Shown: positions 1-14,674 of the stretch, piece by piece | Layout of the letters: the number at the start of each line of letters is the position of its first letter | How positions within the stretch are numbered: position 1 is the first letter of the stretch | Assembly (NCBI GenBank): GCA_902542235.1 | Contig: CACBTT010000003.1 | Location: forward strand, 28,796-92,795 | Origin: an uncultured Pelagibacteraceae bacterium | Lineage (GTDB): Bacteria > Pseudomonadota > Alphaproteobacteria > Pelagibacterales > Pelagibacteraceae | Reading direction: 5' to 3' | Length of the DNA: 64,000 nt | Translations under genes and position numbers: made by a program | Notes under the pieces: generated by a model | Told to the model about the DNA's origin: nothing | Database searches by the model: none | The model's input: the letters and a program-made list of their open reading frames with translations, nothing else

Positions 1-152
1 GGTGCAGGAACTTCCAAGTTTACTTTGTCAGTTTCTAATTCTACTACAGCTTCATCAGCAACTACGTTATCACCCTTTTTCTTTAACCATTTCGTGACCG
101 TAGCCTCTGTAATACTTTCTCCCAAAACTGGAACTAATATTTTTTCACTCAT
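1..152 (-). CDS. sucB: Dihydrolipoamide succinyltransferase (E2), N-terminal lipoyl domain; runs off the left edge
   Basis: Reverse strand from ATG at 152 reads [51 protein letters not shown]: lipoyl domain with ETDK motif; directly abuts the sucA stop (TAAATG). Confidence 0.93.
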   Translation of the reverse strand, partial: MSEKILVPVLGESITEATVTKWLKKKGDNVVADEAVVELETDKVNLEVPA

Positions 153-3050
153 TTATTCAAATACTTTATTTATAATTTCTTGTTGTTCAGAATTATGTCT
201 TCTTGCATAACCTGTAGCAGGTGTAGCATCTGGACTTCTTCCGATGTAAGAAATTGCATTGTTTTTAGCCTTAATAGTCTCTAATGTCCATTGTATATAA
301 TCTCTAACAGCAAACCAAGCTCCCATATTTTTAGGCTCCTCTTGGCACCAATAAAATTTTGAATTTTTTGCAAATGGTTTTAGCTCTTTAACCAAACTTT
401 TTGCAGGGAAAGGATATAGTTGTTCAATTCTATACAAAATAACATCATTTATTTTTAGTTTCTCTCTTGCCGCGAGAAGATCAAAATAAATTTTTCCAGA
501 GCATAATATTACTTTTCTAATTTTTTTATCTTCTTTTAACTTAATAAAACCTTTTTGCTTAGTATCTCTAGCATGATCCCATAGCACTCTATGGAAAGAA
601 TTTTGTTTACTAAAATCTTCCAAATTTGATACACAATATTTATTTCTTAAAAGTGACTTTGGTGTCATTATGATTAAAGGTTTTCTAAAATCACGGTGCA
701 TCTGTCTTCTTAAAGCATGAAAATAATTTGCAGGTGTTGTGCAATTCATAACTTGTAAATTATCATTTGCACATAATTGTAAAAATCTCTCTAACCTTGC
801 AGAGGAGTGTTCTGGACCTTGTCCTTCATAACCGTGGGGTAATAACATAACTAGTCCTGATGCTCGTTTCCACTTTCTTTCACCAGATGATATAAATTGA
901 TCAATGATTACTTGAGCACCATTTGCAAAATCACCGAATTGAGCTTCCCAAATTGTCAATGTATTCGGTTCTACTAAACTGTATCCATATTCAAATCCTA
1001 AAACTGCAAGTTCAGATAAAAAACTATCTACAATTTCAAAATTTTTTTGGTTACTAGATATATTGTTTAAAGGTATGTACCTTGAATTATCAATTTGATT
1101 TCTTAAAACTGAGTGTCTTTGACTAAAGGTACCTCTACCTGAGTCCTGACCTACTAACCTTACTGGATAACCTTCAACTAATAATGAACCAAATGCTAAA
1201 GACTCAGCTGTTGCCCAATCAATTCCTGAGCCTTCATTAATAGTTTTTTTTCTATTTTCCATAATTTTTGTTATGGTTTTGTGAATATTTTTATCAGTTG
1301 GAAAAACATGTATTCTGTCAGAAATATTATTTAAAATTTTCAAATCTGATCCAGTTACACCTCTTTTATCTTTACCTCTTTCGGGTTTATATCTCGACCA
1401 AGTTCCCTCAAACCATCTAATTTTAGGTTTATAATCTTTCGCATTTTTAAATTGATCATCTAATAAATTTTTAAAATCAATAATTTGTTGATCTAAATCT
1501 TGTTTCGTAAAAAGTCCTTCATTTACGAGCTTTTCACCATAAATTTTAATTGTAGATGGATGAGATCTAATTTTTTTGTACATAAGTGGTTGGGTGAAGG
1601 ATGGTTCATCTCCCTCATTATGTCCAAATCTTCTGTAACATATTAAATCAATTACAACATCTCTATTAAATTTTAATCTAAACTCAGTTGCTATTCTAGT
1701 TGCGTAAACAACTGCCTCAGGATCATCTCCATTAACATGGATGATTGGTGCATCAACCATTTTACCTACGTCAGAAGGATAAGGGGAAGATCGCGCAAAT
1801 CTAGGACTTGTTGTAAATCCAATTTGGTTGTTAACAATAATATGGATTGTCCCTCCAGTGTTATGACCAGGAAGTCCGGACATCGCAAAACACTCTGCTA
1901 CTATTCCTTGCCCTGCAAATGCTGCATCACCATGAATTAATATTGGTATAACTTTATTTCTTTCTTTGTCTTTGTGAAAAAATTGTTTAGCTCTAGTTTG
2001 GCCAAGAACAACAGGATTAACTGCTTCTAAATGTGAAGGATTATCTGTTAAACTAACGTGTACAGGATTTCCATCAAATTCTCTATCAGATGAGGCTCCT
2101 AAATGGTATTTGACATCTCCAGCACCATCTTCTGAACCATCCATTTCACCAGCAAATTCATTAAAAATTCTTTTATAAGACTTTTGTAAAACGTTTGCTA
2201 AGACATTTAGTCTTCCTCTATGTGACATTCCTATTTTAACTTCTTTTATTTTGGATTGTCCTCCGATTTTTATAATTTGCTCAAGAGCAGGTATTAAACT
2301 TTCTCCACCATCTAAACCAAATCTTTTAGTACCAACATATTTTGTGTTTAAAAATTTTTCAAATCCCTCTGCTTGTATTAATTTATTTAAAATTGCTTGC
2401 TTTCCATTTTTTGTAAACTTGAGTGCATTCTCGTCTTTTTCAACTCTATCTCTAAACCACATTCTCTCAGTTGGATTTGAAATATGCATGTATTCATAAC
2501 CTATGGGACCACAATAAGTTTTTTTTAAAAACTTAAGTATTTCTCTAATATTTGCACTTTTTTTATTTATTATTCCGTTTAGAAAAATTTCTTTGTCATA
2601 ATCTTCTTTTTTAAAACCATAGTACTCAGGATGTAATTCGTCTAAATATTCTGACTTCATCAATTCTAAAGGATCTAATTTTGATAATAGATGTCCCCTT
2701 AAGCGATAAGCTCTTATCAAGGCTACAGCACTTATTGAATTTTTATTTGAATTTGCAATTACTTGAAAATTAAATTTACTAGAATTATTTTTGTTTTTTT
2801 CATTTTCTTTAGCTCTTTTCTCAACATCTTCTATATTTATTTTCTTTGAAAAAGGTTTCCACGATGGTCCATTTATCTCGTCGACTAATATCTTCATATC
2901 CTCATCCACACTTGAGAAATATTCGATCCAACTTTCAGAAAGAGATGGATCTTTATTTATAAATTTTATGTACATTTCCTCAATAAATGCACTATTGGAC
3001 TTATTTAGAAATGATGTTTTTTTATATTCGAGATTTTTAGGAGAACTCAT
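153..3050 (-). CDS. sucA: 2-oxoglutarate dehydrogenase E1 component
   Basis: 965-aa ORF; motifs HRGRLNVLANV, GDAAFAGQG, RRFGHNEGDEP, MLLPHGYEGQGPEHSSARLERFLQ. Confidence 0.97.
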   Translation of the reverse strand: MSSPKNLEYKKTSFLNKSNSAFIEEMYIKFINKDPSLSESWIEYFSSVDEDMKILVDEINGPSWKPFSKKINIEDVEKRAKENEKNKNNSSKFNFQVIANSNKNSISAVALIRAYRLRGHLLSKLDPLELMKSEYLDELHPEYYGFKKEDYDKEIFLNGIINKKSANIREILKFLKKTYCGPIGYEYMHISNPTERMWFRDRVEKDENALKFTKNGKQAILNKLIQAEGFEKFLNTKYVGTKRFGLDGGESLIPALEQIIKIGGQSKIKEVKIGMSHRGRLNVLANVLQKSYKRIFNEFAGEMDGSEDGAGDVKYHLGASSDREFDGNPVHVSLTDNPSHLEAVNPVVLGQTRAKQFFHKDKERNKVIPILIHGDAAFAGQGIVAECFAMSGLPGHNTGGTIHIIVNNQIGFTTSPRFARSSPYPSDVGKMVDAPIIHVNGDDPEAVVYATRIATEFRLKFNRDVVIDLICYRRFGHNEGDEPSFTQPLMYKKIRSHPSTIKIYGEKLVNEGLFTKQDLDQQIIDFKNLLDDQFKNAKDYKPKIRWFEGTWSRYKPERGKDKRGVTGSDLKILNNISDRIHVFPTDKNIHKTITKIMENRKKTINEGSGIDWATAESLAFGSLLVEGYPVRLVGQDSGRGTFSQRHSVLRNQIDNSRYIPLNNISSNQKNFEIVDSFLSELAVLGFEYGYSLVEPNTLTIWEAQFGDFANGAQVIIDQFISSGERKWKRASGLVMLLPHGYEGQGPEHSSARLERFLQLCANDNLQVMNCTTPANYFHALRRQMHRDFRKPLIIMTPKSLLRNKYCVSNLEDFSKQNSFHRVLWDHARDTKQKGFIKLKEDKKIRKVILCSGKIYFDLLAAREKLKINDVILYRIEQLYPFPAKSLVKELKPFAKNSKFYWCQEEPKNMGAWFAVRDYIQWTLETIKAKNNAISYIGRSPDATPATGYARRHNSEQQEIINKVFE

Positions 3051-3080
3051 TTTATTTTATTATAATACTAAATTTTGTTT

Positions 3081-3956
3081 TCAATTGGACAATTTATTTA
3101 ACAATGTTTTTCCAATTTCTGAAGGTGATGTGGCTACTTCTATGCCACAATCTTCCATTTTTTTGATTTTATCTTTGGCCCCACCTTTACCACCTGATAT
3201 TATGGCCCCTGCATGTCCCATTCTTCTACCCGGTGGTGCTGTAACTCCTGCAATAAAACCAACCATGGGTTTTTTTATGTCATGATTTTTTACAAATTCA
3301 GCTGCTTCTTCTTCAGCTGATCCTCCTATTTCGCCAATCATTAAAATTGATTTAGTTTCCTCATCTTTTAAAAATAAATCTAAACAATCAATAAAATTTG
3401 TGCCATTTATTGGATCACCACCTATACCAATACATGTTGATTGGCCCAAATCATTCTCTGTAGTTTGTGCGACAGCCTCGTAGGTCAAAGTTCCAGATCT
3501 TGATACAATACCAACAGAACCCTTTTTATGTATATTTCCTGGCATTATTCCGATCTTGCATTCATCAGGAGTAATTATACCTGGACAATTTGGACCGATT
3601 AATCTTGATTTTGAATTAAGTAACTTTTTTTTGACCTTAATCATATCAAGAACTGGTATACCCTCAGTGATACAAACGATTAATTCTAAGTTAGCTTCAA
3701 TGGCCTCTATGATTGCTGCGGATGCAAATTTCGCAGGAACATAAATCATAGTTGCGTTGGCACCAGTTTTATCGACTGCTTCCTTTACTGTATTAAATAC
3801 TGGTCTATCTAGATGAGTTTGACCGCCTTTTTTTGGTGTAACTCCTCCGACTAAATTTGTTCCATATTTAATTGCTTGCTCTGAATGAAAAGTTCCATGA
3901 CTACCCGTAAAACCTTGGCAAATTAACTTTGTATTTTTATTAACTAAAACTGACAT
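3081..3956 (-). CDS. sucD: Succinyl-CoA synthetase alpha subunit
   Basis: [49 protein letters not shown] active-site His. Confidence 0.97.
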   Translation of the reverse strand: MSVLVNKNTKLICQGFTGSHGTFHSEQAIKYGTNLVGGVTPKKGGQTHLDRPVFNTVKEAVDKTGANATMIYVPAKFASAAIIEAIEANLELIVCITEGIPVLDMIKVKKKLLNSKSRLIGPNCPGIITPDECKIGIMPGNIHKKGSVGIVSRSGTLTYEAVAQTTENDLGQSTCIGIGGDPINGTNFIDCLDLFLKDEETKSILMIGEIGGSAEEEAAEFVKNHDIKKPMVGFIAGVTAPPGRRMGHAGAIISGGKGGAKDKIKKMEDCGIEVATSPSEIGKTLLNKLSN

Positions 3957-5117
3957 TTATTTAATAGCCTCTACAATTTTTTTAGCAGCATCTGATAAAT
4001 CAGAAGCAGAAATTAACTCAAGACCTGAATTATCAAGTATTTTTTTTCCCTCTTCAAAATTTGTTCCGGCCAATCTTACAACTAAAGGAACATTCATTTT
4101 TATTTCTTTTGCTGCGTCCACAACACCTTGGGCAAGAACATCACATCTCATTATTCCACCAAAAATATTAATCAATATTCCTTTAACATTTTTATCTGAT
4201 AAAATTATTTTAAAAGCAGCTGCCACTTTTTCTTTAGAAGCCCCACCACCAACATCTAAAAAATTTGCTGGTTCCTTTCCATATAATTTAATTATGTCCA
4301 TAGTTGCCATTGCAAGCCCAGCTCCATTAACCATGCATCCAATTGTTCCATCAAGTTTAATATATGCTAAATCATGCTTGCTAGCTTCTATCTCTGTTTC
4401 TTCTTCTTCATTGAGGTCTCTCAACTCAATTAGCTCTGGATGTCTGAATAAAGCATTTCCATCAAAATTCATTTTTGCATCTAAACAAATCAACTCTTGA
4501 TCTTTTGTTAAAATTAAAGGATTAATTTCAATTAGATTAGCATCCGTTTCTATAAATAATTTGTATATGGACTTGATTAGACTAATTCCTTGTTCTTTTG
4601 TTTCTTCATCTAGATTGAAAATACTTATTATTTTATTACAATTTTCATCAGATATTTCGTTATCTAAATCTACTTTTGTTGTTAAAATTTTCTCAGGAAA
4701 TTTGATTGCGACTTCCTCTATATCCATACCCCCTTGATCACTTGAGATAAAAGCTATCTTTGAGCTCGCACGATCTACAACGCAAGACAAATAAAATTCT
4801 TTATCAATGTTAGATGAAACTTCGACATATAATCTTTTAACAATTCTTCCACTAGGTCCTGTCTGATGAGTGATTAATTTTTTTCCAAGCAAGGATTTTG
4901 CCTCTGTTTCAAGACTTTTTAAATCATTTACTATTTTAACTCCACCAGCTTTACCTCTGCCTCCAGCATGAATTTGTGCTTTCAACACATATTTATCAGT
5001 TTTAAGATTTTTAGCTTTTTCTAATAATTCATTTACATCTAGAGCATAAACTCCATCCGGAACTTTAGCCCCATATTTTCTAAGTATATTCTTTGCTTGG
5101 TGTTCGTGAATATTCAT
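3957..5117 (-). CDS. sucC: Succinyl-CoA synthetase beta subunit
   Basis: [19 protein letters not shown]-grasp; [14 protein letters not shown]. Confidence 0.97.
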   Translation of the reverse strand: MNIHEHQAKNILRKYGAKVPDGVYALDVNELLEKAKNLKTDKYVLKAQIHAGGRGKAGGVKIVNDLKSLETEAKSLLGKKLITHQTGPSGRIVKRLYVEVSSNIDKEFYLSCVVDRASSKIAFISSDQGGMDIEEVAIKFPEKILTTKVDLDNEISDENCNKIISIFNLDEETKEQGISLIKSIYKLFIETDANLIEINPLILTKDQELICLDAKMNFDGNALFRHPELIELRDLNEEEETEIEASKHDLAYIKLDGTIGCMVNGAGLAMATMDIIKLYGKEPANFLDVGGGASKEKVAAAFKIILSDKNVKGILINIFGGIMRCDVLAQGVVDAAKEIKMNVPLVVRLAGTNFEEGKKILDNSGLELISASDLSDAAKKIVEAIK

Positions 5118-5120
5118 TAA

Positions 5121-7581
<2,461 letters not shown>

Positions 7582-7601
7582 GGATGTATTTAAATAAGTA
7601 A

Positions 7602-8375
7602 TTATGTGGTTGCAAGCATTTTCTTTATCTCAGCAATAGCTTTTGCTGGATTTAATCCTTTTGGACATGCGTTAGTGCAGTTCAAAATCGTGTGGCATCT
7701 ATAAAGCTTAAGTTCATCTGCAACCTTTTGAAGTCTTTCCTTTCTATCTTCGTCTCTGCTATCCATTATCCATCTATAAGCTTGTAATAAAACTGCAGGA
7801 CCTAAATACTTATCGCCATTCCACCAATAACTAGGACATGAAGTAGAACAACAAGCACACATTATACATTCATAAGCTCCATCAAGTTTAGCTCTATCTT
7901 CTGGAGATTGATGAATTTCTATTGTTTCACTTTTTGAATTATTTTTTAACCAAGGTTCAATGGATTGGTATTGTTTATATAATCCACTTAAGTCTCCTAT
8001 TAAATCTTTTTTTACTTTTAAGTGAGGCAAAGGGTATATATCTATATCTCCCTTAATTTCTGCATGTGGCTTAGTACATGCAAGACCATTTTTTCCACCC
8101 ATATTCATTGCACAAGAACCACAAACTCCATGCGCACAAGATCTTCTATATGCAAGTGTTGGATCAATTTCGTTTTTAATTTTATTTAGTATGTCTAAAA
8201 CTTTAGATGGACAATTATCCATGTCTACTTCATATGTGTCTATTCTTGGGTTCTCTCCAGTTGATGGATCCCATCTGTAAACATTTACTTTTCTGATATT
8301 CTTTGAACCGGTTTTGTCTTTAAAATATTTACCTTTATTAACTTTTGAGTTTTGTGGTAAATTTAATTGAACCAT
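7602..8375 (-). CDS. sdhB: Succinate dehydrogenase iron-sulfur subunit
   Basis: [47 protein letters not shown]. Confidence 0.97.
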   Translation of the reverse strand: MVQLNLPQNSKVNKGKYFKDKTGSKNIRKVNVYRWDPSTGENPRIDTYEVDMDNCPSKVLDILNKIKNEIDPTLAYRRSCAHGVCGSCAMNMGGKNGLACTKPHAEIKGDIDIYPLPHLKVKKDLIGDLSGLYKQYQSIEPWLKNNSKSETIEIHQSPEDRAKLDGAYECIMCACCSTSCPSYWWNGDKYLGPAVLLQAYRWIMDSRDEDRKERLQKVADELKLYRCHTILNCTNACPKGLNPAKAIAEIKKMLATT

Positions 8376-10150
8376 TAATACACTCTTTCTTGTGGAGGAA
8401 AATATTGGACTTCATTTGTTAATGTTGAAGTATGTACATCTCTGTATTCAATTTTAGTATTTTTTCCATCACACCAAGATAATGTATGTTTCATAAATTT
8501 TTCATCATTTCTTTTCGGATAATCTTCACGAGCATGAGCTCCTCTGCTTTCTTTTCTGTGATATGCAGAATCTACAGTTGTTATCGCTTGTCTAATTAAA
8601 TTATCAAATTCTAAAGTCTCAACTAAATCAGTATTGAATACCAACGATTTATCTTTAACAGAAATCGATTCCATGCCGTCATATGTTTTTCTAATCTCAT
8701 CTACACCCTCTTTAAGATTCTTTTCAGTTCTAAATACAGCACATTTAGACTGCATTGTTTTTTGCATCGCCAGTCTAAGTTCAGCAGTTCCATTATCTCC
8801 CTCTGCGTACCTTAGTTTATCAAATCTATTTAGACATTTTTCAGTTTCGCTTTCACTAACTTCTTCGTGAGGCGTTCCAGGTTTTACCAATTCCGCTGCT
8901 CTCTTTGCTGCTGCTCTTCCAAAAACAACCAAGTCAATAAGTGAATTTGAACCTAATCTATTTGCTCCATGAACAGATACGCACGCAGCCTCACCAATCG
9001 CCATCAAACCTGGGACTGTTTTTTGAGATCCATTTACTGTTAAAACTTCAGCTTTATAATTTGTTGGTATACCACCCATATTATAATGAACTGTTGGAAC
9101 AACTGGTATCGGTTCTTTGGTTACATCTACATTTGCAAATAATCTTGCTGCCTCAGTAATGCCTGGCAATCTATCTTCAATAACTTTTTTATCTAAATGA
9201 CTTAAATATAAATGAACATGGTCTTGATCTTTACCAACACCTCTTCCCTCATTGATTTCAATAGACATTGATCTGCTAACTACATCTCTCGATGCAAGAT
9301 CTTTAGCGTTGGGAGCATATCTCTCCATAAATCTTTCACCTTTAGAGTTTACCAAATATCCACCTTCACCTCTTACACCTTCAGAAATAAGTGTTCCGTG
9401 TCCATATATTCCTGTTGGGTGAAATTGTACAAACTCCATATCTTGAAGAGGTAATCCAGCTCTTAATACCATTGCATTACCATCACCAGTACAAGTATGT
9501 GCAGATGTTGCTGAGTAATACACCTTCCCATATCCCCCTGTGGCTATAATTGTTATGTGAGATCTAAAACGATGAATTGTTCCATCATTTAAATTCCAAG
9601 CAATTAAACCTTTGCATTGTCCATCTTTCATAATTAAGTCTAATGCAAAATATTCAATAAAAAATTCTGTATTATGTTTAAGTGCTTGACCATATAATGT
9701 ATGGAGAATTGCATGACCAGTTCTGTCTGCTGCAGCACAAGTTCTTTGTACAATTCCATTTCCATAATTTTTTGTCATTCCACCAAATGGTCTTTGATAA
9801 ATTTTTCCATCTTCTGTTCTACTAAAAGGAACACCATACTTTTCTAATTCTAATACTGCTTTTGGAGCTTCCTTACACAAATATTCAATACTATCTTGAT
9901 CGCCTAACCAATCTGCTCCTTTTACAGTATCGTACATATGCCAACGCCAATCGTCTTCTCCCATGTTTCCAAGGGCTGCTGAAATTCCACCTTGGGCAGC
10001 TGATGTATGACTTCTGGTTGGAAAGACTTTAGAAATGCATGCAGTTTTTAATCCAGCTTCACTTAAGCCAACCGCAGCTCTTAGGCCGGAACCTCCAGCA
10101 CCAAGGACAACGACATCATATTCATGATCTATAATATTATAAGATTTCAT
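8375..10150 (-). CDS. sdhA: Succinate dehydrogenase flavoprotein subunit
   Basis: [52 protein letters not shown]. Confidence 0.98.
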   Translation of the reverse strand: MKSYNIIDHEYDVVVLGAGGSGLRAAVGLSEAGLKTACISKVFPTRSHTSAAQGGISAALGNMGEDDWRWHMYDTVKGADWLGDQDSIEYLCKEAPKAVLELEKYGVPFSRTEDGKIYQRPFGGMTKNYGNGIVQRTCAAADRTGHAILHTLYGQALKHNTEFFIEYFALDLIMKDGQCKGLIAWNLNDGTIHRFRSHITIIATGGYGKVYYSATSAHTCTGDGNAMVLRAGLPLQDMEFVQFHPTGIYGHGTLISEGVRGEGGYLVNSKGERFMERYAPNAKDLASRDVVSRSMSIEINEGRGVGKDQDHVHLYLSHLDKKVIEDRLPGITEAARLFANVDVTKEPIPVVPTVHYNMGGIPTNYKAEVLTVNGSQKTVPGLMAIGEAACVSVHGANRLGSNSLIDLVVFGRAAAKRAAELVKPGTPHEEVSESETEKCLNRFDKLRYAEGDNGTAELRLAMQKTMQSKCAVFRTEKNLKEGVDEIRKTYDGMESISVKDKSLVFNTDLVETLEFDNLIRQAITTVDSAYHRKESRGAHAREDYPKRNDEKFMKHTLSWCDGKNTKIEYRDVHTSTLTNEVQYFPPQERVY

Positions 10151-10476
10151 ATAGTTATTTTAAATACCGCAAATATTGTAATTAAAGGAATTGTTATAGC
10201 AAAAAAATTTAAAGCTTTGTTTGCGGCATTTTTGATTTTTTCATCTTTAATATAGTCTTCAAAAACCTCGCTGATGCTTAATGCCGAGAAAAAGTAAGCA
10301 AAAATAAGAAAAAGACTAAATATAAACTTTGAAGGTTGAGAAGTTAGAAAAGTTAATATCTCTAAGTAGCTTTTGTCATAAATACTAACCAAATTTAAAG
10401 CAAACCATAACATCAAAGGTACTAATATGAGAGAACTCACTTTTAAAAATACCCATTTTTTTGTTACTGCTCTCAT
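10147..10476 (-). CDS. sdhD: Succinate dehydrogenase membrane anchor subunit (lacks histidine entirely)
   Basis: Position between sdhC and sdhA; three hydrophobic segments; VFEDY motif (quinone-site DY) retained. Confidence 0.9.
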   Translation of the reverse strand: MRAVTKKWVFLKVSSLILVPLMLWFALNLVSIYDKSYLEILTFLTSQPSKFIFSLFLIFAYFFSALSISEVFEDYIKDEKIKNAANKALNFFAITIPLITIFAVFKITI

Positions 10477-10856
10477 TAAAATAAATTTCGTCCTATTAAA
10501 TAAATTGAAACGGTTAATATAAAAGATCCAAATATTACAATTAAGCCAGTAATTTTTGTGGTTTTTAACTCAAATCCATAACCAAAATCCATAATTAAAT
10601 GTCTTATCTCACTTAAGATTTGAAAACTAAAAGACCATGTAATACCCAAGATGAAAAATTTCCCAATAAAAGATTGGAGGAATAATTTTATAAATTCATG
10701 ACTTCCTTCGCTAAATGAAAAAAAAATAAAAAAGATACAAATTAAAGTTATTGCTAATATATTTATTACTCCTGTAATTCTATGAGATATTGAAACTAAA
10801 GATGATACATGCCATCTATAAATTTGAATATGAGGAGATAAAGGATTATTTTCCAT
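10476..10856 (-). CDS. sdhC: Succinate dehydrogenase cytochrome b556-type anchor subunit
   Basis: SPHIQIYRWHVSSLVSISHRITG and IRHLIMDFGYG signatures. Confidence 0.95.
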   Translation of the reverse strand: MENNPLSPHIQIYRWHVSSLVSISHRITGVINILAITLICIFFIFFSFSEGSHEFIKLFLQSFIGKFFILGITWSFSFQILSEIRHLIMDFGYGFELKTTKITGLIVIFGSFILTVSIYLIGRNLF

Positions 10857-11856
10857 TTTGATTTGCTTTCATTATTGTTTCTGCAATTTCAACAGAATTT
10901 AATGCGGCGCCTCTTAATAGGTTATCTGAAACGATCCACAAATTAATTGAATTCTCTTTTGTTTTATCATCTCTAATTCTTGAGATAAATGTTTCATCTC
11001 TACCAGTCGCTTCTATTGGTGTACTATATCCTCCATTTTCTCTTTTATCTATAACGCTACAACCATCAGCATTATTTAATGCTTCTCTAATTTGTTCTAG
11101 AGAATAAGGATTTTCAAACTCTATATTTACTGATTCTGAATGTGATACAAGAACAGGAATTCTAACGCACGTAGCTGTTAGCTCTATATTATTGTCCAGT
11201 ATTTTTTTTGTTTCATTAGTCATTTTCAATTCTTCTTTTGTGTATCCATCATCCGAAAAAACATCAATGTGAGGAATGATATTGAAAGCTATTTGTTTAG
11301 TAAAATTTTTAGATTCAACAGAATTTCCATCAAGATAAGATTTAGTTTGTTCAATCAATTCATCCATAGGTGCTTTTCCGCCTCCAGAAACAGATTGATA
11401 GGTGGAAACTATTACTCTTTTTATTTTATATAAATCATGTAATGGTTTAAGAGCTAATACTAACTGAGCTGTTGAGCAGTTAGGATTTGCCACAATATTT
11501 TTTTTCATTTCATTAATTTTTTCTGCATTCACTTGAGGTACAATAAGTGGAACGTCAGGATCCATTCTAAAAAAACTAGAATTATCAATTACAGTTGTTA
11601 ATTTTGCTGCACTTTCTGCATATTGTTCTGCAATTTTACCACCTGCTGCAAAAAAAGTTATATTTGCATTTGAAAAATCGTATTTTTCAAGATCATGGAC
11701 TTCATAATCTTTGCCCTTAAAACTTATTTTTTTTCCAGCACTATTAGAAGAAGCTACTAAAAAAAGGTTATTAAATTTAATATCCTTTTTTTCTATAACT
11801 TCTAGTGTCTTTCTTCCAACATTACCGGTTGCACCGATGATAGCTATATTAGTCAT
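10846..11856 (-). CDS. asd: Aspartate-semialdehyde dehydrogenase
   Basis: IIGATGNVGRKTLEVIE; NPNCSTAQLVLALKPL; STYQSVSGGGK. Confidence 0.96.
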   Translation of the reverse strand: MTNIAIIGATGNVGRKTLEVIEKKDIKFNNLFLVASSNSAGKKISFKGKDYEVHDLEKYDFSNANITFFAAGGKIAEQYAESAAKLTTVIDNSSFFRMDPDVPLIVPQVNAEKINEMKKNIVANPNCSTAQLVLALKPLHDLYKIKRVIVSTYQSVSGGGKAPMDELIEQTKSYLDGNSVESKNFTKQIAFNIIPHIDVFSDDGYTKEELKMTNETKKILDNNIELTATCVRIPVLVSHSESVNIEFENPYSLEQIREALNNADGCSVIDKRENGGYSTPIEATGRDETFISRIRDDKTKENSINLWIVSDNLLRGAALNSVEIAETIMKANQNGK

Positions 11857-11870
11857 TTTAAAGATTTATA

Positions 11871-12980
11871 CTAAATGAAAGGTAAATCGCAAACTGTTCC
11901 GTTAAAACTATTACCATTTATATCAATTTTGAATGTTTGCTTTGCTTCAAAATATGGTTTTTTTATCATAGCTATACCAATTACCTGTTTAAAAGTTGGA
12001 TTGTAACAACCTGATCGTAGTTCTCCGATTATATTATTTTTTTCATCTGTTAAATTCATTGAACCAGTTACGCTTATTTTATCAGTATCAATTTTAACGC
12101 CCATTAGTTTTCTTTTAATTCCTTCAGACTTTATTTTTATTAATTGCTCTTTTCCTAAAAATTCAACATCACTATCAATATTAATATATTTATCAAAGCC
12201 ACATTCGTATGGGTTGTCTCCATTGTCCATATCGTTTCCTTGAGAAAGTAATCCACTTTCGATACGTTCAATTAAATTAGGACATCCTGCTCTAATATTA
12301 AACTCATCTCCAATTTCAAATAAATGATCGTATAGTTTTAAACCCGCCTCATTATTCTCTACATAAATTTCATATCCACCTTGTTTAGACCATCCTGATT
12401 GAGCAATTAAATGTTTGGCTCCAGCAAAATCAAAATAATCAAAACCAAAAAATTTTAATTTTGTTATCTTTTCTCCAAAAACTTTTTCCATCAATTTAAA
12501 AGATTTAGGCCCTTGCACAGCCATAATGTCAACTTCAGGTTCGATAATATTTACATCAAATTTATTTCCAATTGCCAATCCTTTTGCAAATAAGATTACA
12601 TCCGTATCTGCAATAGAAACCCACCATTTATTCTCATTAAATCTTAGAACAACTGGATCATTAATTAATCCAGCATTATCATCTATGATTGGACAATAAT
12701 AACATCTTCCATCTTTTGATTTCGAAAGATCTCTACAAGTCATAAGTTGAACCAATTTTGCAGCATCTTTTCCAGTAATCTCTACTTGTCTTTCAGCAGC
12801 CACATCCCAAACTTGAACATGCTCTTTTAAATGATGATATGAGTCTTCTAAAGAACCAAATGCAGCAGGAAGCAACATATGATTGTATATTGTGTAAGCT
12901 GTAACACCTTGTTTTTCAATTCTTGATGTATAAGGCGTACCTCTAAGTCTTCTTGATTTTGCAATAGAAAAGTTTTTCAT
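11871..12980 (-). CDS. dmdA: Dimethylsulfoniopropionate demethylase (GcvT-fold)
   Basis: N-terminus [43 protein letters not shown] matches my recall of Pelagibacter DmdA; flanked by dmdB and dmdC. Confidence 0.95.
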   Translation of the reverse strand: MKNFSIAKSRRLRGTPYTSRIEKQGVTAYTIYNHMLLPAAFGSLEDSYHHLKEHVQVWDVAAERQVEITGKDAAKLVQLMTCRDLSKSKDGRCYYCPIIDDNAGLINDPVVLRFNENKWWVSIADTDVILFAKGLAIGNKFDVNIIEPEVDIMAVQGPKSFKLMEKVFGEKITKLKFFGFDYFDFAGAKHLIAQSGWSKQGGYEIYVENNEAGLKLYDHLFEIGDEFNIRAGCPNLIERIESGLLSQGNDMDNGDNPYECGFDKYINIDSDVEFLGKEQLIKIKSEGIKRKLMGVKIDTDKISVTGSMNLTDEKNNIIGELRSGCYNPTFKQVIGIAMIKKPYFEAKQTFKIDINGNSFNGTVCDLPFI

Positions 12981-13045
12981 TTTTTAGCTTAGTGTCATCT
13001 TTTTATCTATTTGTAAAGAAAGTAAGTTGTTTATTTGAAAGAAAT

Positions 13046-14674
13046 CTAAGTAAGTTCCTTAGCTCTTTTTCTTAATTCAAATTTTTGGATTTTACCTGTT
13101 GATGTTTTTGGAAGTTCACAGAAGTCTATTTTTTTTGGAATTTTGAACCCTGCTAGAGTTTCTCTACAAAAATCGATTAATTCTTTTTCATTTGTCTCTT
13201 TATCTGCGACTTTCTCTATAAATGCGCATGGAACTTCTCCCCATTTCTCATCTGGTTTTGCTACTACAGCAACAATTGAAACAGCTGGGTGCTTAGAAAG
13301 TGTGTTTTCGATTTCGATAGAAGAAATATTCTCTCCACCTGAAATAATAATATCTTTCGACCTATCTTTAACCTTGATGTATCCATCTGGATAAATAACT
13401 GCCAAATCACCAGAGTGAAACCATCCATCTTTCATAGCCTTTTCAGTGGCCTCTTTGTCTTTAAAATACCCTTTCATAACAACATTACCTTTGATCATTA
13501 TCTCGCCAATGGTTTCTCCATCCATAGGCACGGATTTCATAGTTTCTGGATCTAAAACAACCACTCCTTCTGTGTTTGGAAATCTCACACCTTGTCTTGC
13601 TTTAATTTCATTAATTTTGTCTTCTTCAAAACCATTCCATTCATCATTCCAAGCACATTGTAAAACATGTCCATATGTTTCTGTTAAACCATAGACATGC
13701 ATTACCTCAAATCCTAATGCTTTCATTTTTTTGAAAATAATACTTGGAGGTGGTGCTCCAGCAGTTAAAACATAAACTTTGTTTTTTAATTCTTTGATAT
13801 CATTTTGTGATGCACCTGTTATCATATTAAGTACAATAGGTGCACCTCCAAAATGGGTAATGTCGTGCTTTTCAATTAATTCAAATATTTTTTTTACATC
13901 AATAGCTCTTAAACAAACTGTTTTTCCATTTAACATTGGTATTGTCCACGGGTACCCCCATCCATTACAGTGGAACATTGGTACAACTGTTAAAAAATTT
14001 AATCTATTTGGCATATTCCAAGCAACAGCACTACCTGTTGACATTAAATAAGAACCTCTATGATGATAAACAACACCTTTTGGATTTCCGGTTGTTCCAG
14101 ACGTATAACTTAAAGAAATTGCTTGCCATTCATCCTTTGGTTTTTTCCAAATATAATTTTCATCACCAGTGCTTAAAAATTCCTCATATTCTCTATCTCC
14201 AATTTTTTTTAACAAGGATTGATCAGCAAAATCATCTTGAACATCAATTACGATTGGTTTTTCTTTTAAAGTTGATAAAGCCTTTTCTGCAACTGCATGC
14301 AATTGTCTATCTATTATTAATACTTTTGCTTCACTGTGTTCTAAAATATAAGCAACAGTTTTTGCATCAAGTCTTGAATTAATTGTATTTAAAACGGCTC
14401 CTGTCATAGGAACAGAATAATGTGCTTCAAAAATCTCTGGAGTATTAAAGGTCATAACTGAAACTGTGTCTCCTTCAACAATACCAATTTTCTCTAGTGC
14501 ACTTGCAAATTTGGTGCACCTGTTAAATACTTCAGTCCATGTGAAAGATTTTGTTTCATATACTAAAGCCTCATAATTTGGATAAATGTCTTTTGCTCTT
14601 TCTAGAAAGCTAAGCGGTGTTAACGGGACATAATTTGAAGGATTTTTATCTAAGTTCTGATTATATTTATTCAT
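13046..14674 (-). CDS. dmdB: Acyl-CoA ligase, methylmercaptopropionate-CoA ligase type
   Basis: SLSYTSGTTGNPKGVVYHHRG, YGLTETYGH, GWFHSGDLAVIYPDGYIKVKDRSKDIIISGGENIS; clustered with dmdA. Confidence 0.9.
   Translation of the reverse strand: MNKYNQNLDKNPSNYVPLTPLSFLERAKDIYPNYEALVYETKSFTWTEVFNRCTKFASALEKIGIVEGDTVSVMTFNTPEIFEAHYSVPMTGAVLNTINSRLDAKTVAYILEHSEAKVLIIDRQLHAVAEKALSTLKEKPIVIDVQDDFADQSLLKKIGDREYEEFLSTGDENYIWKKPKDEWQAISLSYTSGTTGNPKGVVYHHRGSYLMSTGSAVAWNMPNRLNFLTVVPMFHCNGWGYPWTIPMLNGKTVCLRAIDVKKIFELIEKHDITHFGGAPIVLNMITGASQNDIKELKNKVYVLTAGAPPPSIIFKKMKALGFEVMHVYGLTETYGHVLQCAWNDEWNGFEEDKINEIKARQGVRFPNTEGVVVLDPETMKSVPMDGETIGEIMIKGNVVMKGYFKDKEATEKAMKDGWFHSGDLAVIYPDGYIKVKDRSKDIIISGGENISSIEIENTLSKHPAVSIVAVVAKPDEKWGEVPCAFIEKVADKETNEKELIDFCRETLAGFKIPKKIDFCELPKTSTGKIQKFELRKRAKELT

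Noticed and set aside
2791-3285. 164-aa plus-strand ORF across the sucA/sucD junction
   Set aside because: Antisense shadow of two essential genes; no supporting features.
13936-14382. 148-aa plus-strand ORF antisense to dmdB
   Set aside because: Shadow ORF inside a well-supported CDS, no recognizable domain.
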